Source: Vishniacozyma victoriae
Taxonomy: Eukaryota; Basidiomycota; Tremellomycetes; Tremellales; Bulleribasidiaceae
DNA: 64,000 nt
NCBI GenBank assembly: GCA_017654735.1
Contig: JADPYG010000088.1
Span: 1,674,001 to 1,738,000, forward strand
Direction of reading: 5' to 3'
Position numbers and translations under genes: made by a program. Below are positions 36,265-46,877 of the stretch, in pieces (the stretch's first letter is position 1; every line of letters begins with the position of its first letter). The notes beneath the pieces are model-generated. The model was not told the origin of the DNA. It saw only the letters and a program-made list of their open reading frames with translations, and did not search any database.

Positions 36265-37217
36265 ATGAGATCAACAGTATTAGCATTAGCATCAGCAGCT
36301 TTGCTATCCTCGACATCACTAGGATTCAAGCAGACTTCCCCTTTACTGGTATGGTCTTCTGAGCCGTGAGTTGAACGTGTGCTGTCGTTGGGGAAAGCGC
36401 TGACGAGGCAGTAATGCAGCATTGACGGATGCAGCGGAGGAGATCAATTCAGGAGTCATTGGTGCCGATGAGGTGTATGGGACTGTCCATGGATTAGGAT
36501 GTGATTGGGAGACATTGATGGTGGTTAACGTTGAAGGCGTAAGTCTTGCCTCTTACAAACCGGCGCTGGCGTCACGAGTCGACCATACACAGGAGCTCAC
36601 GTATAGCTACACAACTCTCACCTCGCATCTCGATCATTACCCTCCGCCCAGAAGGCGGATCTATCAATCCCATACCTCTTGCGTCCGACCAAAGAATCCC
36701 TCGATAGCGCAATCAACGCATGGGCACAACTCTGTGGTGCAGAGGTCGTCAGCGACGTTTCCGATGACAACAGTGGAAAGACTGTCGTTCTACTGGAAGT
36801 TTCAAAGGAACACGGTACGTGTACATTATTCCTTGGAGGCAATTATACTGACAATCAGACCTATCTACTATCCCAGTTCCCAACTCTTCCCACATGATGC
36901 TCTTGACAGGTACCCACCCAATCGACAAACGACAAGAACAACCCTTCCCCTTACGACCAAGCTCCTCATCATCCGCTTCCCGCCCCTCATCCTCTTCGTC
37001 TGACCGATCCAACTCCACCATCCCTACCGGTGGACCTCTCCTCGAAAGGGTCCAGATCCTCACTACACCCATCATTACTGGTGTATTGATTACGTTCTTG
37101 ATCTTCCTACCTATTATTGGATTTGGAATTTGGTCGTTGGCTGGTATTCAGGTCCCTCCTAGGATGATGGAAATTAGCAAGGGCATGATTGTCAGCAAGG
37201 ACAAGAAGGACAAGTAG
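36265..37217 (+). CDS. BIG1/VOA1-like ER type I membrane protein
   Basis: Signal peptide (TVLALASAALLSSTSLG), a luminal domain of about 180 residues, one C-terminal membrane segment (LTTPIITGVLITFLIFLPIIG) and a tail ending SKDKKDK, whose last four residues KKDK fit the KKxx ER retrieval signal. The membrane segment followed by SLAGIQVPPRM resembles the conserved transmembrane region of the Ac45/VOA1/Big1 group, which assists V-ATPase assembly or beta-1,6-glucan synthesis in fungi. Luminal pieces include FKQTSPLLVWSS at the mature start, a site where this family has a similar P-(L/V)-W pattern, and IPYLLRPTKESLDSAINAWAQ. Four introns; the first uses acceptor GGCAG at 36411, giving SEPNAALTDA. 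The split between Big1 and Voa1 cannot be settled here. Confidence 0.7.
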
Positions 37218-37407
37218 AGGTTTGTAGTCATGACATGCACGAGTGTTCGGTATTTGAGGTCCTGGATGTCCAATACAGTAAGTTACGCGTGGACCGACGT
37301 CTCGGCGCCTTATGCCACCCACTCAGAGGAACGACTTCTAGGAAGCGTGGCAGCCAATGTGCAATTACTCTAGCCTGGATGATGCCGGTGCATGATATTA
37401 TACAATT

Positions 37408-38074
37408 CTACTTTCGAATAAGCAGGTAGATGTTTTCGCCAACGACCAGCTTCGACAAATGTCGGTAAGAACCCCTCAAAGCCATCAACAGACCTCCATA
37501 TGAAAAGTATGCCGTTCTGAAAGTCAGCTTCATCCACATTACAACTCAAGGTGGTGATAACTCACGTTGCACTATCTCCCCCTAGCGAATCATCAAATTT
37601 GTAAACCTCTCCAATCAGCTCATGTCCACCCCAGACGAGGAAGAGCTTACCTTTCCATACATGACATACTCGTAATCAGCGGCCAACCCCTGATCTTCAC
37701 TTCTCCACAATTCCCTCTTTACTTTCTTTGGTGCATCCTCATCTTCATCCTCGCCATTAACGTCCAGCTCCTCCTGTACTAATGACTTGGCGAGTGCTAA
37801 TGTGAATGTTTCTTCCGGTGCTAATGCATATAATTCAGGAGCGATATCGAGGGTAAGTTCCGAATTTGTGTTGTGAGATGTTGCTGTTATACGTGATACT
37901 GCAATATTAGTATGACTCAAGCTTGAGATTTGATGAAAAGTAGACTGACCTCGGTCGAATTTCTTTCCGTCTTTGTCTACTGTCTGATGGTCAGTTATAG
38001 GTCTCCTAATGCAGAGTGTCATGACTTGCGTTTACGTGAAACCTGTCCTCGAAGATTACGTTCGTGTCGCTCAT
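37408..38074 (-). CDS. RPB8: RNA polymerase subunit RPB8 (ABC14.5)
   Basis: Small subunit shared by RNA polymerases I, II and III. The five-exon model begins MSDTNVIFEDRFHTVDKDGKKFDRV, runs through LTLDIAPELYALAPEETFTLALA and YEYVMYGKVYKF, and ends YFSYGGLLMALRGSYRHL...IYLLIRK. This matches yeast Rpb8 from end to end, at about 155 residues. An acidic insertion (NGEDEDEDAPKKVKRELW) lies where yeast has its variable loop. Stop at 37408-37410; start ATG 38074 with A at -3. Confidence 0.94.
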
Positions 38075-38494
38075 CTCGTGGGACTCTGTGGTTGATGATC
38101 AAATGGATAGAAAGGTTTGGGCCTTTATAAGCGATATATGCCTAAAGTCGATATCTGGCGCTCTGATTAATATATGCGGTTGCTCAGGTGAAGTAAAGTG
38201 TAATATAAGTGTGCAGCAAAATGCATTGAAATACTCAGTTAGTTTAGATGAAACTTGTTAGATCCTCCCTTTTAATGATCGATAAGGAGTGGAATGGAAT
38301 TCTTTGAATCTTGCCGTCATTGAAAACCCATTTACATATCAAAACGTTAATCCTACACCACTAGTAAAGCCTTTCAAGGTCGCCAATAAGAAGTATACGC
38401 AACCAGAAAGCACCGATCGTCTATACAGCAAAGCGATCGAAATACACTATATCATCTACAAGTCTACCACCCGATTACATAAATATCATCAACC
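38075..38494. promoter_or_regulatory. divergent promoter of RPB8 and TIM17
   Basis: 420 bases, AT-richer than the flanking coding sequence, between divergent start codons. No clear repeat or known box. Both promoters must lie here. Confidence 0.45.
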
Positions 38495-39271
38495 ATGTCG
38501 CACGCCGACCACTCCCGAGATCCATGGTACGCCTTTCTACTAACGTACAAGTATCCAACTAACCCTTAGCCCATATGTGATCCTAAATGATTTCGGAGGA
38601 GCATTCGCAATGGGAGCAATAGGAGGTGGTATCTGGCACGGTATAAAAGGAGCTCGTAATTCCCCCCGAGGCGAACGTCTAGTCGGATCATTATCTGCTA
38701 TTAAAGCTCGTGCGCCTGTTTTAGGTGGAAATTTCGGTGTTTGGGGAGGATTGTTTTCGAGTTATGATTGTGCTGTTAAGGGATATCGACAGAAGGAAGA
38801 TCCTTGGAATGCTATTACTGCTGGATTCATGACGGGTGGAACTTTGGCTTTCAGGTGTGAGTCTCTTTTCTGTTCATAGGACGATAGATCTCTTCGGGGT
38901 CGCTGCGAGAGAATTCGGGCAGGAGGAAGGGGCGACGACAGATAGGCCTTGCGGGAACGAAATGGAGGGATGGATAGAGAGGACACTTGTACGAGATCAA
39001 CGCTAACATACAGCCGGACCAAGATCAGCATTAGGATCAGCAATCGGATGTGGTATTCTCCTAGGTGTATTCGAGGGTATGTCAGCTGGGTCATCCTCCC
39101 AAGTATGAGGAATGAAGCTGATGCACAGGTGTCGGAGTCTTGATGAGTCGGATGATGGCTCAGCCAGTACCACAACTACAAAGTGAGCTCCTAACATTCC
39201 ATGGAAAGGATACTAGCTGACCACCAGTACCCGAGCAAGCACCAGCTGCTGCGGCTGCTATTCCTGCATAG
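38495..39271 (+). CDS. TIM17: mitochondrial inner-membrane translocase subunit Tim17
   Basis: Channel subunit of the TIM23 presequence translocase. [21 protein letters not shown] at the start, then [20 protein letters not shown] with glycine-zipper pattern, [40 protein letters not shown] and [19 protein letters not shown]: the four membrane segments of Tim17 in order. The tail is Pro/Ala-rich ([17 protein letters not shown]). Four introns. The third joint uses donor GTGAGT after TTCAGGT to give FRSGPRSALG. Cysteines in DPCPY and YDC occupy the places of the conserved Tim17 disulfide. Confidence 0.93.
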
Positions 39272-39595
39272 AGGGGGGAGTTATATATTACATCGATCTC
39301 GTCATCTTTTCGGACCCATTGCACCTCTCTATGTATCTCATATCAATCTTGCGCTTGCTCCTGATCTGCATTTCCAAAGAGGTTCGAGTGGCTGGATGGC
39401 AGTATCACTTCATGAGCTGGGTCGTTCAAGTAGTGGAGGCGACTGATTTCCGACACGCCACTTATAACTTGGACATGATTCAATCTCTGTCTAGTATACA
39501 CACACCTTGTCCTTTGTCCCTTTTGCTTGGACTCCCTTTTACGACAATGTATCTCTATCTGTAATATCTGTATCAATCCCTATCACGAACTCATA
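39272..39595. other. intergenic region before the BTB gene
   Basis: 324 bases, 3' end of TIM17 and promoter of the BTB gene, both on the plus strand. No repeat or RNA gene seen. Confidence 0.4.
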
Positions 39596-41417
39596 ATGTC
39601 AACATGCAACAATCCCTCGCATATGCTAATGAATCGCAATCCACCCCTACCAGCCCATCCACAACTATTCGCTCAATCTACTACACGTCAATCAGCATCT
39701 AATCATTCGCGTCAACTCTCTGCCCCAGTCACGCCAAGTGAAGCAGTATACCTATACTCTGTTCCAGAGACTACTGTCTTTTCAAACCGAGATCCTGTAG
39801 AGCTGGATGAGGAGGAAGATGATGACGAGGAGGAGGAGTTGGTAGTTCATCCTACTTTCAATAGGGATTGTTCATTCAGAGGGAAAGTCAAGGTTGTAGT
39901 GGGTAGGAACGAGTTTTGGTGCCATAAGGAAATCCTATGGTTTGCTAGTCCGTTCTTTCAGGGTCTCTTGCAGGGAAAATAAGTCTACACAAGCAAGCAG
40001 AGAAACTGACGGGCAGCTGGGCAGAAAACACCCAACACACTTCAGCTCCTACCTCAAGTCGACGATCACCTTCCCCTTCCGAGGCCGAGACAGATACCAC
40101 CAACGATCATTGTATACAGGAACGACCGGACTCGATCAAAGAGCAAGATGAAGAAGTGTCGGAGACGGGAAGAGGACTGCAAAGTCGTAAAGGAAGTGTA
40201 TACCTCGATGCAGTATCCGACACAGGTGACCAGCCGTCAATCAGCGATATCATGCGCGATCTACGAGAAATGCCAATGTCAGATGCCGCCGCACAAGAGC
40301 AAGAACAAGTGGCCATCCCAGAAATCAATCCCCTCAATATACAGACCGCACGCCCTCCTTTACCCCCTCCTGTATACGCAAGGCACGGACTCTTCGCCAT
40401 TCATTCTCGTCATCCACCATTCCCTCTACCGCTACTCGATCAACTCTACGAATAGATGAGGATGTGGAAGCAACAGTAGAACTGCACGAGGAATCAGCAG
40501 CTGCATTCCAAGATTTCTTATTCTGGGCTTACCCACACTTGGATTGTCGAGTATCATGGACCAATGTCGAGGCTGTCAGTAACTCCCCACTCGTTTCGGT
40601 GATAGCTGATGGGTAGCTGGTAGCTTTATCGACAAAGTTGCTCGTACCAGCCCTACAGCGTATCTGCTACCATTTCCTACTCTCGCATGCGTCCGGGAAA
40701 CCGATTGTCGCTTTAGCTCTGGCGGAGGAGTATAGTCATGCGGATTTGTACAGGGAAGCTAGTCGATTCGTTCTTGATCAGCGTAAGCTGTCATCTCCCA
40801 GGACCATCAGTAAGAGCTGATAATTAGCATCGTGGGATAGGGAGGAGATGGAGATTCTGAGCTCGGAAACCCAATTGAAATTGTCACATCGGTCAGTCCG
40901 CTATTGAATCTGGTGACATAAGCTGACTAGATAGGAGGAACTGGTTCCTCGAGCGACTACTCAAGCTAGGCTCAATAGATGTGAAAAAGGCCTATCAATG
41001 TGTAGGTCCCCGACGGTATCTGTTTCGGAGAGCTTACTGCCAGCGCAACGACTGCCCTGACCCCACGCGATGCCAAACTCTAGTCCACGATAAATGGCAC
41101 CAAGCAAACCTCGCTGTATGCCGCTACGGCCCACCACAACCTTCAGTCGCTTTTAGGTGTATCAGGCAACTCGAAACTTCACCTACTAATCCAAGTTTGG
41201 TAATGCCTCATCCACTTTGTCAGATCGCAGCCAAGTCTTGGGTCAAGAATTGTACGTTCCTTACCACATTTTGCGCTGACGAAAGTGTATGATAGGATGT
41301 TTCAATTTAGATTGATCAACTCCCCTCTGAGCCCTGGGACTGAGAAGGTGAGTGGGCCACCTGGATCGTGCTGATGAATAGTACTGGCTCGCTATAAATC
41401 TCAATCAACGATTATAA
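39596..41417 (+). CDS. BTB/POZ-domain protein
   Basis: After 90 residues of low-complexity sequence with an acidic run, a BTB fold begins: FRGKVKVVVGRNEFWCHKEILWFASPFFQGLLQG, then NWAE across a splice. A poorly conserved insert of about 140 residues interrupts the BTB domain before VEATVELHEESAAAFQDFLFWAYP, its second half. The BACK-like helical part follows (LSTKLLVPALQRICYHFLLSH, IVALALAEEYSHADLYREAS), then a Cys-containing C-terminal part (DCPDPTRCQTLVHDKWHQA) ending LAINLNQRL. BTB proteins dimerise and often serve Cul3 ligases; the role here is unknown. Two joints are odd: the first intron (39979-40016) starts AT, and the frame shifts near 40390-40460, explained by a 47-nt GTCATC...AATAG intron or by a frameshift. 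Confidence 0.75.
39979..40016 (+). other. apparent AT-AG intron, 38 nt
   Basis: Starts ATAAGT, ends CTGACGGGCAG. Removing it joins FFQGLLQG to NWAENT in frame and matches the BTB pattern. The normal donor in this genome is GTAAGT, so this looks like a first-base G-to-A change in an otherwise standard donor. Confidence 0.65.
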
Positions 41418-42346
41418 GCCACGGAAGCCACACACGATTGACACGAGTATCAGGAACTGGTTGTATATATCGCCTTGTAATCATCATGACTCATGCTATG
41501 CTAGATGCATCTCTTCTCACGACCAGAGGCACAGAGATCGCAGATCTGCCGGCGGCAACTGCTTCCTTGGATCTCTTCTTGGCTGATCCAAAGTAGAGGC
41601 TCGCTTGTGCGGAAACGGCAGTGATGCGGATCTCCGTCGCCGTTCCCATTCTTTCTGTAAGCAACTTGAAATTTTGTGTGCTGTCTTCACGGCCGAAGTA
41701 GTAATTTGGTGATCGCGAGTCCTATCAGATGGGCGGTTTATCCCTTTCGATTGCATCCTTCAGGTCTAGGCTAGCCTGACCTGTGAGGCTGAGAACGAGA
41801 GAGAAGACTGGATCTTTAGCGATGAAGATCGCTACGATTATGATTCCCACGAGTCTATTCAAGGCTAAAGATAAGAGAAAAAGTGCAATTCCCGATTGGC
41901 TAAGGCACGTTTGTAGAGGGTTTGAAAAGGGTTGAAAGGGTAAACGCAGTGTCTTTAAGCGGGTCGGACTCAATGCGGCTCAGTGGCTCAGGCCGTCAAG
42001 GGAGGTGTGATCGCGTCACCGGGTTGAATATGAGATAATCCAACAATCCAAGAGTAGAGATACCAAGCAGAGAGAGAGATCCCATACAACGGCCGATACG
42101 AGTGCACAGGAACGGAGTTGTTCAGATACGCAATTTTGATCATCATTGCATACTGCGATCATCTACCTAGTATAGCATCATAATACATACATACCACGCA
42201 TCTACTGTGCATAACACGCATCGCATCGAAGTATCGTAGTAACCGAAAACAAGGCCGAAAACGGGGTCACACACTCGATTAACCTCCCTTTCATTACCCC
42301 TCCTTTGAAACTCCAATCAACCCACCTCGACTCCCTTTAGAACATT
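41418..42346 (+). promoter_or_regulatory. upstream region of the arrestin gene
   Basis: 929 bases with no convincing exon. Two minus-strand open frames (41517-41756, 41725-41973) lack ATG starts and splice partners; the second happens to be hydrophobic. The last 250 bases are C/T-rich and end in the arrestin ATG, typical of a long fungal leader. Confidence 0.45.
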
Positions 42347-44793
42347 ATGCCGCGCCCTTCCGCCCCCTGGGCCGCTTTTCATGCAGGCTCAACTTCGTCA
42401 TCTCGGCCATCGTCTCGAGCCTCATCACCAACGCGAGGTCTCGCGTCACGAAACGATGCAGCAGCTACACCTTCATTCGAGAGGCTGGATGATTATTTCG
42501 CCTCACAGTCTGTTGGATCGTCTCAAGCTCAGACACCCGCTACTCCTTACAACGACATGTGGGGGGCACAGACTCCTGGGGTACATGGACCGGTGGATAT
42601 TGTATTGGATTCGGATCATTTAGTGTTGAGGGGTTATGGATCTGAATTCAATTCGGCCTATCTCAGTGGACGGGTTGAGCTATTCTTGTCGGAATCTACC
42701 AATATCAAAGAGATCAACATGACATTGGTGGGCAAGGCAAGGGTACAGTTCCACGATAGTACAGGGTGGGTCACTTTGCTAAGGAGAGGAAGGTGGAGCT
42801 AATGATCAGAACGACATCCAGAGGTCACCACCATACCCACACTATCATGACGCACGACTGGTCTTTCCTACAAGGAGACAAACGACACAATCACACTCTC
42901 AAAGCCGGTCATCATCAATTTCCATTTTCGCTCATGCTGGATGGCAATCTCCCATCGACCATCAACACCTACAATGGAGAGGCCAACATCAGCTACAAGC
43001 TCCGAGCAAACGTCGTCCGATCCGGTTTCTCGTCAAACTTCCATACCTCGCGAACATTCACTCTTCATAGGACATACATGAATGAAGCTCTCGAATTCAA
43101 TCAAACACTGGAAATCGAAAATACCTGGCCTGGAAAAGTCATGTACTCGCTTACATTACCTTTCAAAGCTTACGCCGCTGGAGACGAAATCCCAGTCATG
43201 CTCAAATTCATGCCCCTCGCCAAGGGAGTACGGGTCATGACTGTTCAATCAGTTTTGAAGGAATATACACTCGTACATACCAAACACTCTCAGCATTCGG
43301 ATCAACGAGTCGCAGCCAGTATCAAGCACGAGCTTCGGAATGGAAGGGCATATGTAGTACCGGAGAACACTGCAAGGACACCCGGCCGACCCGCCGTGGG
43401 GGGCGCGGGCATGTCTAGCACCAACCCCAGCACGGTTGCTAGTACCAATCCCAGTACCGCCAACTCTCGAGCTCCAAGTCCTTCTCAGACACCTGTACCC
43501 GGACGGGGATCTTCCGAACGACCACACGACAGCTATTTCCCTTCGCAGAGCGAGGGTGCTGGACCATCTTCTGGCGCATCGGTAGCTGCTTCGGACGATG
43601 AGGATGTCAACATTGGAGACGATGAAGTCAATTGCGCCATTACTATCCCAATCCCGGCATACACTACCCCATCGCATACGATTCACCCACTCTTCGTCAC
43701 GCACAAGATCAAGTGGTCTTGCTCAATCTCGAATGCCGATGGGCACGTTTCCGAGCTCCGATGTGCTCTACCAATCATCATTCTAAACCATTCACAGCTC
43801 GAGGAGGCCAGGTCCGCTAGTGCCGCTACTCGAAACCTATTGTTTGGAAATGGGAATGCCGACGAGACTCAAGCAGTTGATCTGCCAAGTTACAACAATC
43901 ACGTCTACGATCGAGTAGCCGTCGCCGATTCAGGACAGACTTCCGGATTCCGTTCAACTCATGCTACGCCTTTGCATTCGCCCAGCTCACCTACACCCCC
44001 AGCATCCACCCATCATTCCCGACCTAGTTCGCCTACTCGTCGACACTCGACTGCGGACGGTGGTCTTGCCGCACCTGGGAATGGAGAAGTCCCACCACGT
44101 CGTCAACTTACTTCATGGGATGATTCGGAACTATTAGCTTCCCTTGGAGAATTACGGATTCCATCATCACACAACTCTTCACCTCACGATACACCCCCTG
44201 ACTCGCGGTCACCCAGTCGACCCCTAAGTCGAAGGAATTCTAGATCAGGTCGATCTTCCCGAATCAATTCGCATCAAGGCTCTCGAGCGGGATCAAGGGC
44301 CTCATCGCCCGAACGACACGGTCACGATCGATCCGATATGGCTGATCGAAGAGTATCGTCCTTTACCGGCCTTCTTCACCTTGGTCAATCGCTCAAACAA
44401 AGAGCTCATTTGCCTCACAAACCAATTTTGAGGACTGGATCGCATTTCTCCCCACATGACGAAATGGCTCGAACTGCATCAGCTTCCAATATTGGAAGTG
44501 GTAATCACGTCCGAATTGGGCCTACTACACTACACAATACCGGAGATGACGAACCTGAAGAAGACGAGGCGGACCCGATCTCGAGGGTACCTTCGTACAA
44601 TATCGCTTCAAGGGGTTGGTTGGGTGGAGGAATTACTCCGCTGGATGTCAATTTACCAACGTACGATGCGTCAGAGACTAGAGCTAGAACGGATACAGAG
44701 AGGGCTAGGAATCCGGATGGAGGGCTGATTAGGCCAAAGAGCGATACTGCTTTGGTTGATCTTGGACGGGCGGATAGGGATGAGGAGATGTAG
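42347..44793 (+). CDS. alpha-arrestin (ubiquitin-ligase adaptor)
   Basis: Two exons (42347-42765, 42810-44793) encode 800 residues. The arrestin N-domain begins DIVLDSDHLVLRGYGSEF and continues YLSGRVELFLSESTNIKEINMTLVGKARVQF. The C-domain begins near EIENTWPGKVMYSLTLPFKAYAAGDEIPVMLKF, with ITIPIPAYTTPSHTIHPLFVTHKIKWSC later. Fungal alpha-arrestins bind nutrient transporters and recruit the HECT ligase Rsp5 through [LP]PxY motifs. Here LPSY, VPSY and LPTY occur in the C-terminal half. Very long Ser/Arg-rich stretches, including RSGRSSRINSHQGSRAGS, fill the tail and are candidate phosphorylation sites. Exact Art family member not determined; Aly/Rod type is likely from the long tail. Confidence 0.87.
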
Positions 44794-45289
44794 TGTGCGG
44801 GACAATTCTGGATTCAGACGAAAAGAAAATGTAGTATCACTATAAATCTATAAGCACGCATATACATATTTAGTTTCATGCAACTCTTCAATCTCATCGA
44901 ACGTTGCAGTTGCACTGCATACAGTGATTAGAGAAGAAACAATCTGATTGCATCGTATCTATGTATGCGATACAAGTCAGGCTATGCGAGTTGTGCAATG
45001 TGATGATGATGTGGTATGAGATGAGATGGAATCAAGATGAGATAATGAATGTGTGTATTATGAACTATGATACAAGCACGGATTGTTCTGGTCGATGATC
45101 CTCGTAAGCCTTGTCGGCTGGGACCATGCTGAATTCTCCTAGATCGGGCATGGAGAGAGGGCCGGGTTGATAACAGTTTGTCCTCATGACATCCAATTGA
45201 CTTCGGCGAATCATGATCTGCAGGTGCGAATTCGTGGTGATGTTACAGAAAAGTACAGGTGAGATATCAAGTTGGTGGTAGAGATACGG
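44794..45289. other. convergent intergenic region
   Basis: 496 bases between the arrestin stop and the phosphodiesterase stop. Contains purine-rich low-complexity runs near 45000-45055 (GATGATGATGTGGTATGAGATGAGATGG-like, stated in short). On the minus strand an alternative frame ending EQSVLVS is open but not connected by a convincing splice. Confidence 0.4.
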
Positions 45290-46487
45290 TCAAGTGATGG
45301 GAGTGGTACGATGTCGATAAATCGAGAGCGGTCCGTGAGCACGTAAAAACAGTGTAAAGAGGAAACCAAAAATTACGTGTGCAAACGAGTAATATCGCCA
45401 GTATGACCAAGGGAAGAGTGTTCCCTTGACACCAGTCAATTCAAGTTTATCGGGTCGATCAATTGCCTCATTGTAAGCGTGATTCATGGACACAGTGAAG
45501 AGGACTCACCTCGTTCTTGATCTTTGTCAAGACAGAAACACGATCAGTCAAAACAGCCTTGACTCCCCAACTGATAGCAACCTTCATCTCGGCCTCGTCA
45601 TTGACTGTCCAAACGCAAATATCCTTGCCGGCCTCTTTGCATTCTTCCAAGAATGCCTGACCCTCTGGTCCCATTAATAATGGGAAACAGATTGAAAACC
45701 CATCACAGTGGTCCCAGAAAAATTTTCGGACGATGGATGGGGAGAACCCGATATGGAATCGCTTGAGGAGAGGGAGATGTTTGTATGCTGATTTGAGGAA
45801 TAATGGGTGCCAGAGGCCGAGGATTAATCGGGGGGCTAGTTCGGTCTCCCAGTTGTCATGGAGGGCGATGATTCGGGCCATCTCGGGCTGAATGTCAGCT
45901 ATGAGCCGGCTTAAGTTGATGAAGTACTTACGAAGAGCTTCTCGGGGTCGTTCTGCATCTTACAGTCGATCTTCAGATCAGCTTCTGCAACACACCCACT
46001 TGCAATGACTTACATTAAGGGAGACATGCTTATTCTCATCCTCCATCAACAGAGCAATGAGCTCCTCGAACAGGGGGATAGGCTGTATAGGTTCCTTCCT
46101 GGTCCTTACATGCCTGCCTATTAGCAAGATTCGGGATAGATTAGATTAGCTTACTCTACCCCACCCTTCCAGGGTTGCGTCCTGATTGTTCCAGTACCGG
46201 TAGTCGTCCTGTCGAGGGTAGGGTCGTGAAACATGAGTACTACTCCGTCCGACGTGGCGTGGACATCTGACATTAGCTCTGGCACATGAAGGGTGACTCA
46301 CCGCTTTCTATACCGTCACAACCTTCTTTGATGGCTGCTCTGAAACTTGCCAAGCTGTCTATCAGCTCTGGATCAAGGTATGGAGGAGGGGGGCCTACGT
46401 GTTTTCAGGCAGGTCGGCAGAAGCACCTCGATGACCCCAGACCTCGACGTCTTTAGGTGCTCTGGCGAATATTTGCTTAGTAGGCAT
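45290..46487 (-). CDS. PGC1: PGC1-like glycerophosphodiester phosphodiesterase family protein
   Basis: GDPD-fold enzyme. Start: VEVWGHRGASADLPENT, with the catalytic HRG and E/N motif, then SFRAAIKEGCDGIESDVHAT, VVLMFHDPTLDRTTTGTG and IDCKMQ. The C-terminal half has GLWHPLFLKSAYKHLPLLKR, FSICFPLLMGPEGQAFLEEC and VWTVNDEAEMKVAISWGVKA. The final exon gives a membrane segment (YYSFAHVIFGFLFTLFLRA) with a short basic tail. Yeast Pgc1, a phosphatidylglycerol phospholipase C, has the same fold plus one C-terminal tail anchor, which plain GDPDs lack. The target lipid is inferred. About seven exons; ATG 46487 is the first in frame. Confidence 0.83.
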
Positions 46488-46877
46488 GATTTATGATTTT
46501 GATTTTCGTTTATTTCCTTTACTTGAATTCTATGCTGATGATGATACAATAATGAGAGGAAATAGGAATGGGGGGCTAGCTATATCATGTCCGAGACAAT
46601 GAGGTGTTTCTGTTGACCGCCAGGCGACAATGGGTAAGATTTGTGGTGTCAAAGGTCTTGATCACCTCGGTAGATGAATGGAGAAACGTGCTTGACGGGG
46701 TCACGTCATTCTAAGTTACCTTTCCGAGCTATTCCTGCCCGACGGGCTCAAGCGCGAGCTGCGAGAATTAAGGCGGTGTGTTGAAAAGAAGGGGGTAAGA
46801 AGCAAAGCAAGAAGGAAGTATGCATATGTATACTACTGTAATATCGTTCTACGATTATATATACCAAATTGTATTCC
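46488..46877. other. intergenic region
   Basis: 390 bases between the phosphodiesterase start and the chitinase-like stop (both minus strand). It serves as the promoter of the former. No repeat or RNA gene seen. Confidence 0.4.

Noticed and set aside
41517..41973. Two minus-strand open frames, one hydrophobic
   Set aside because: Neither has an ATG or splice partner; they lie in the arrestin leader.
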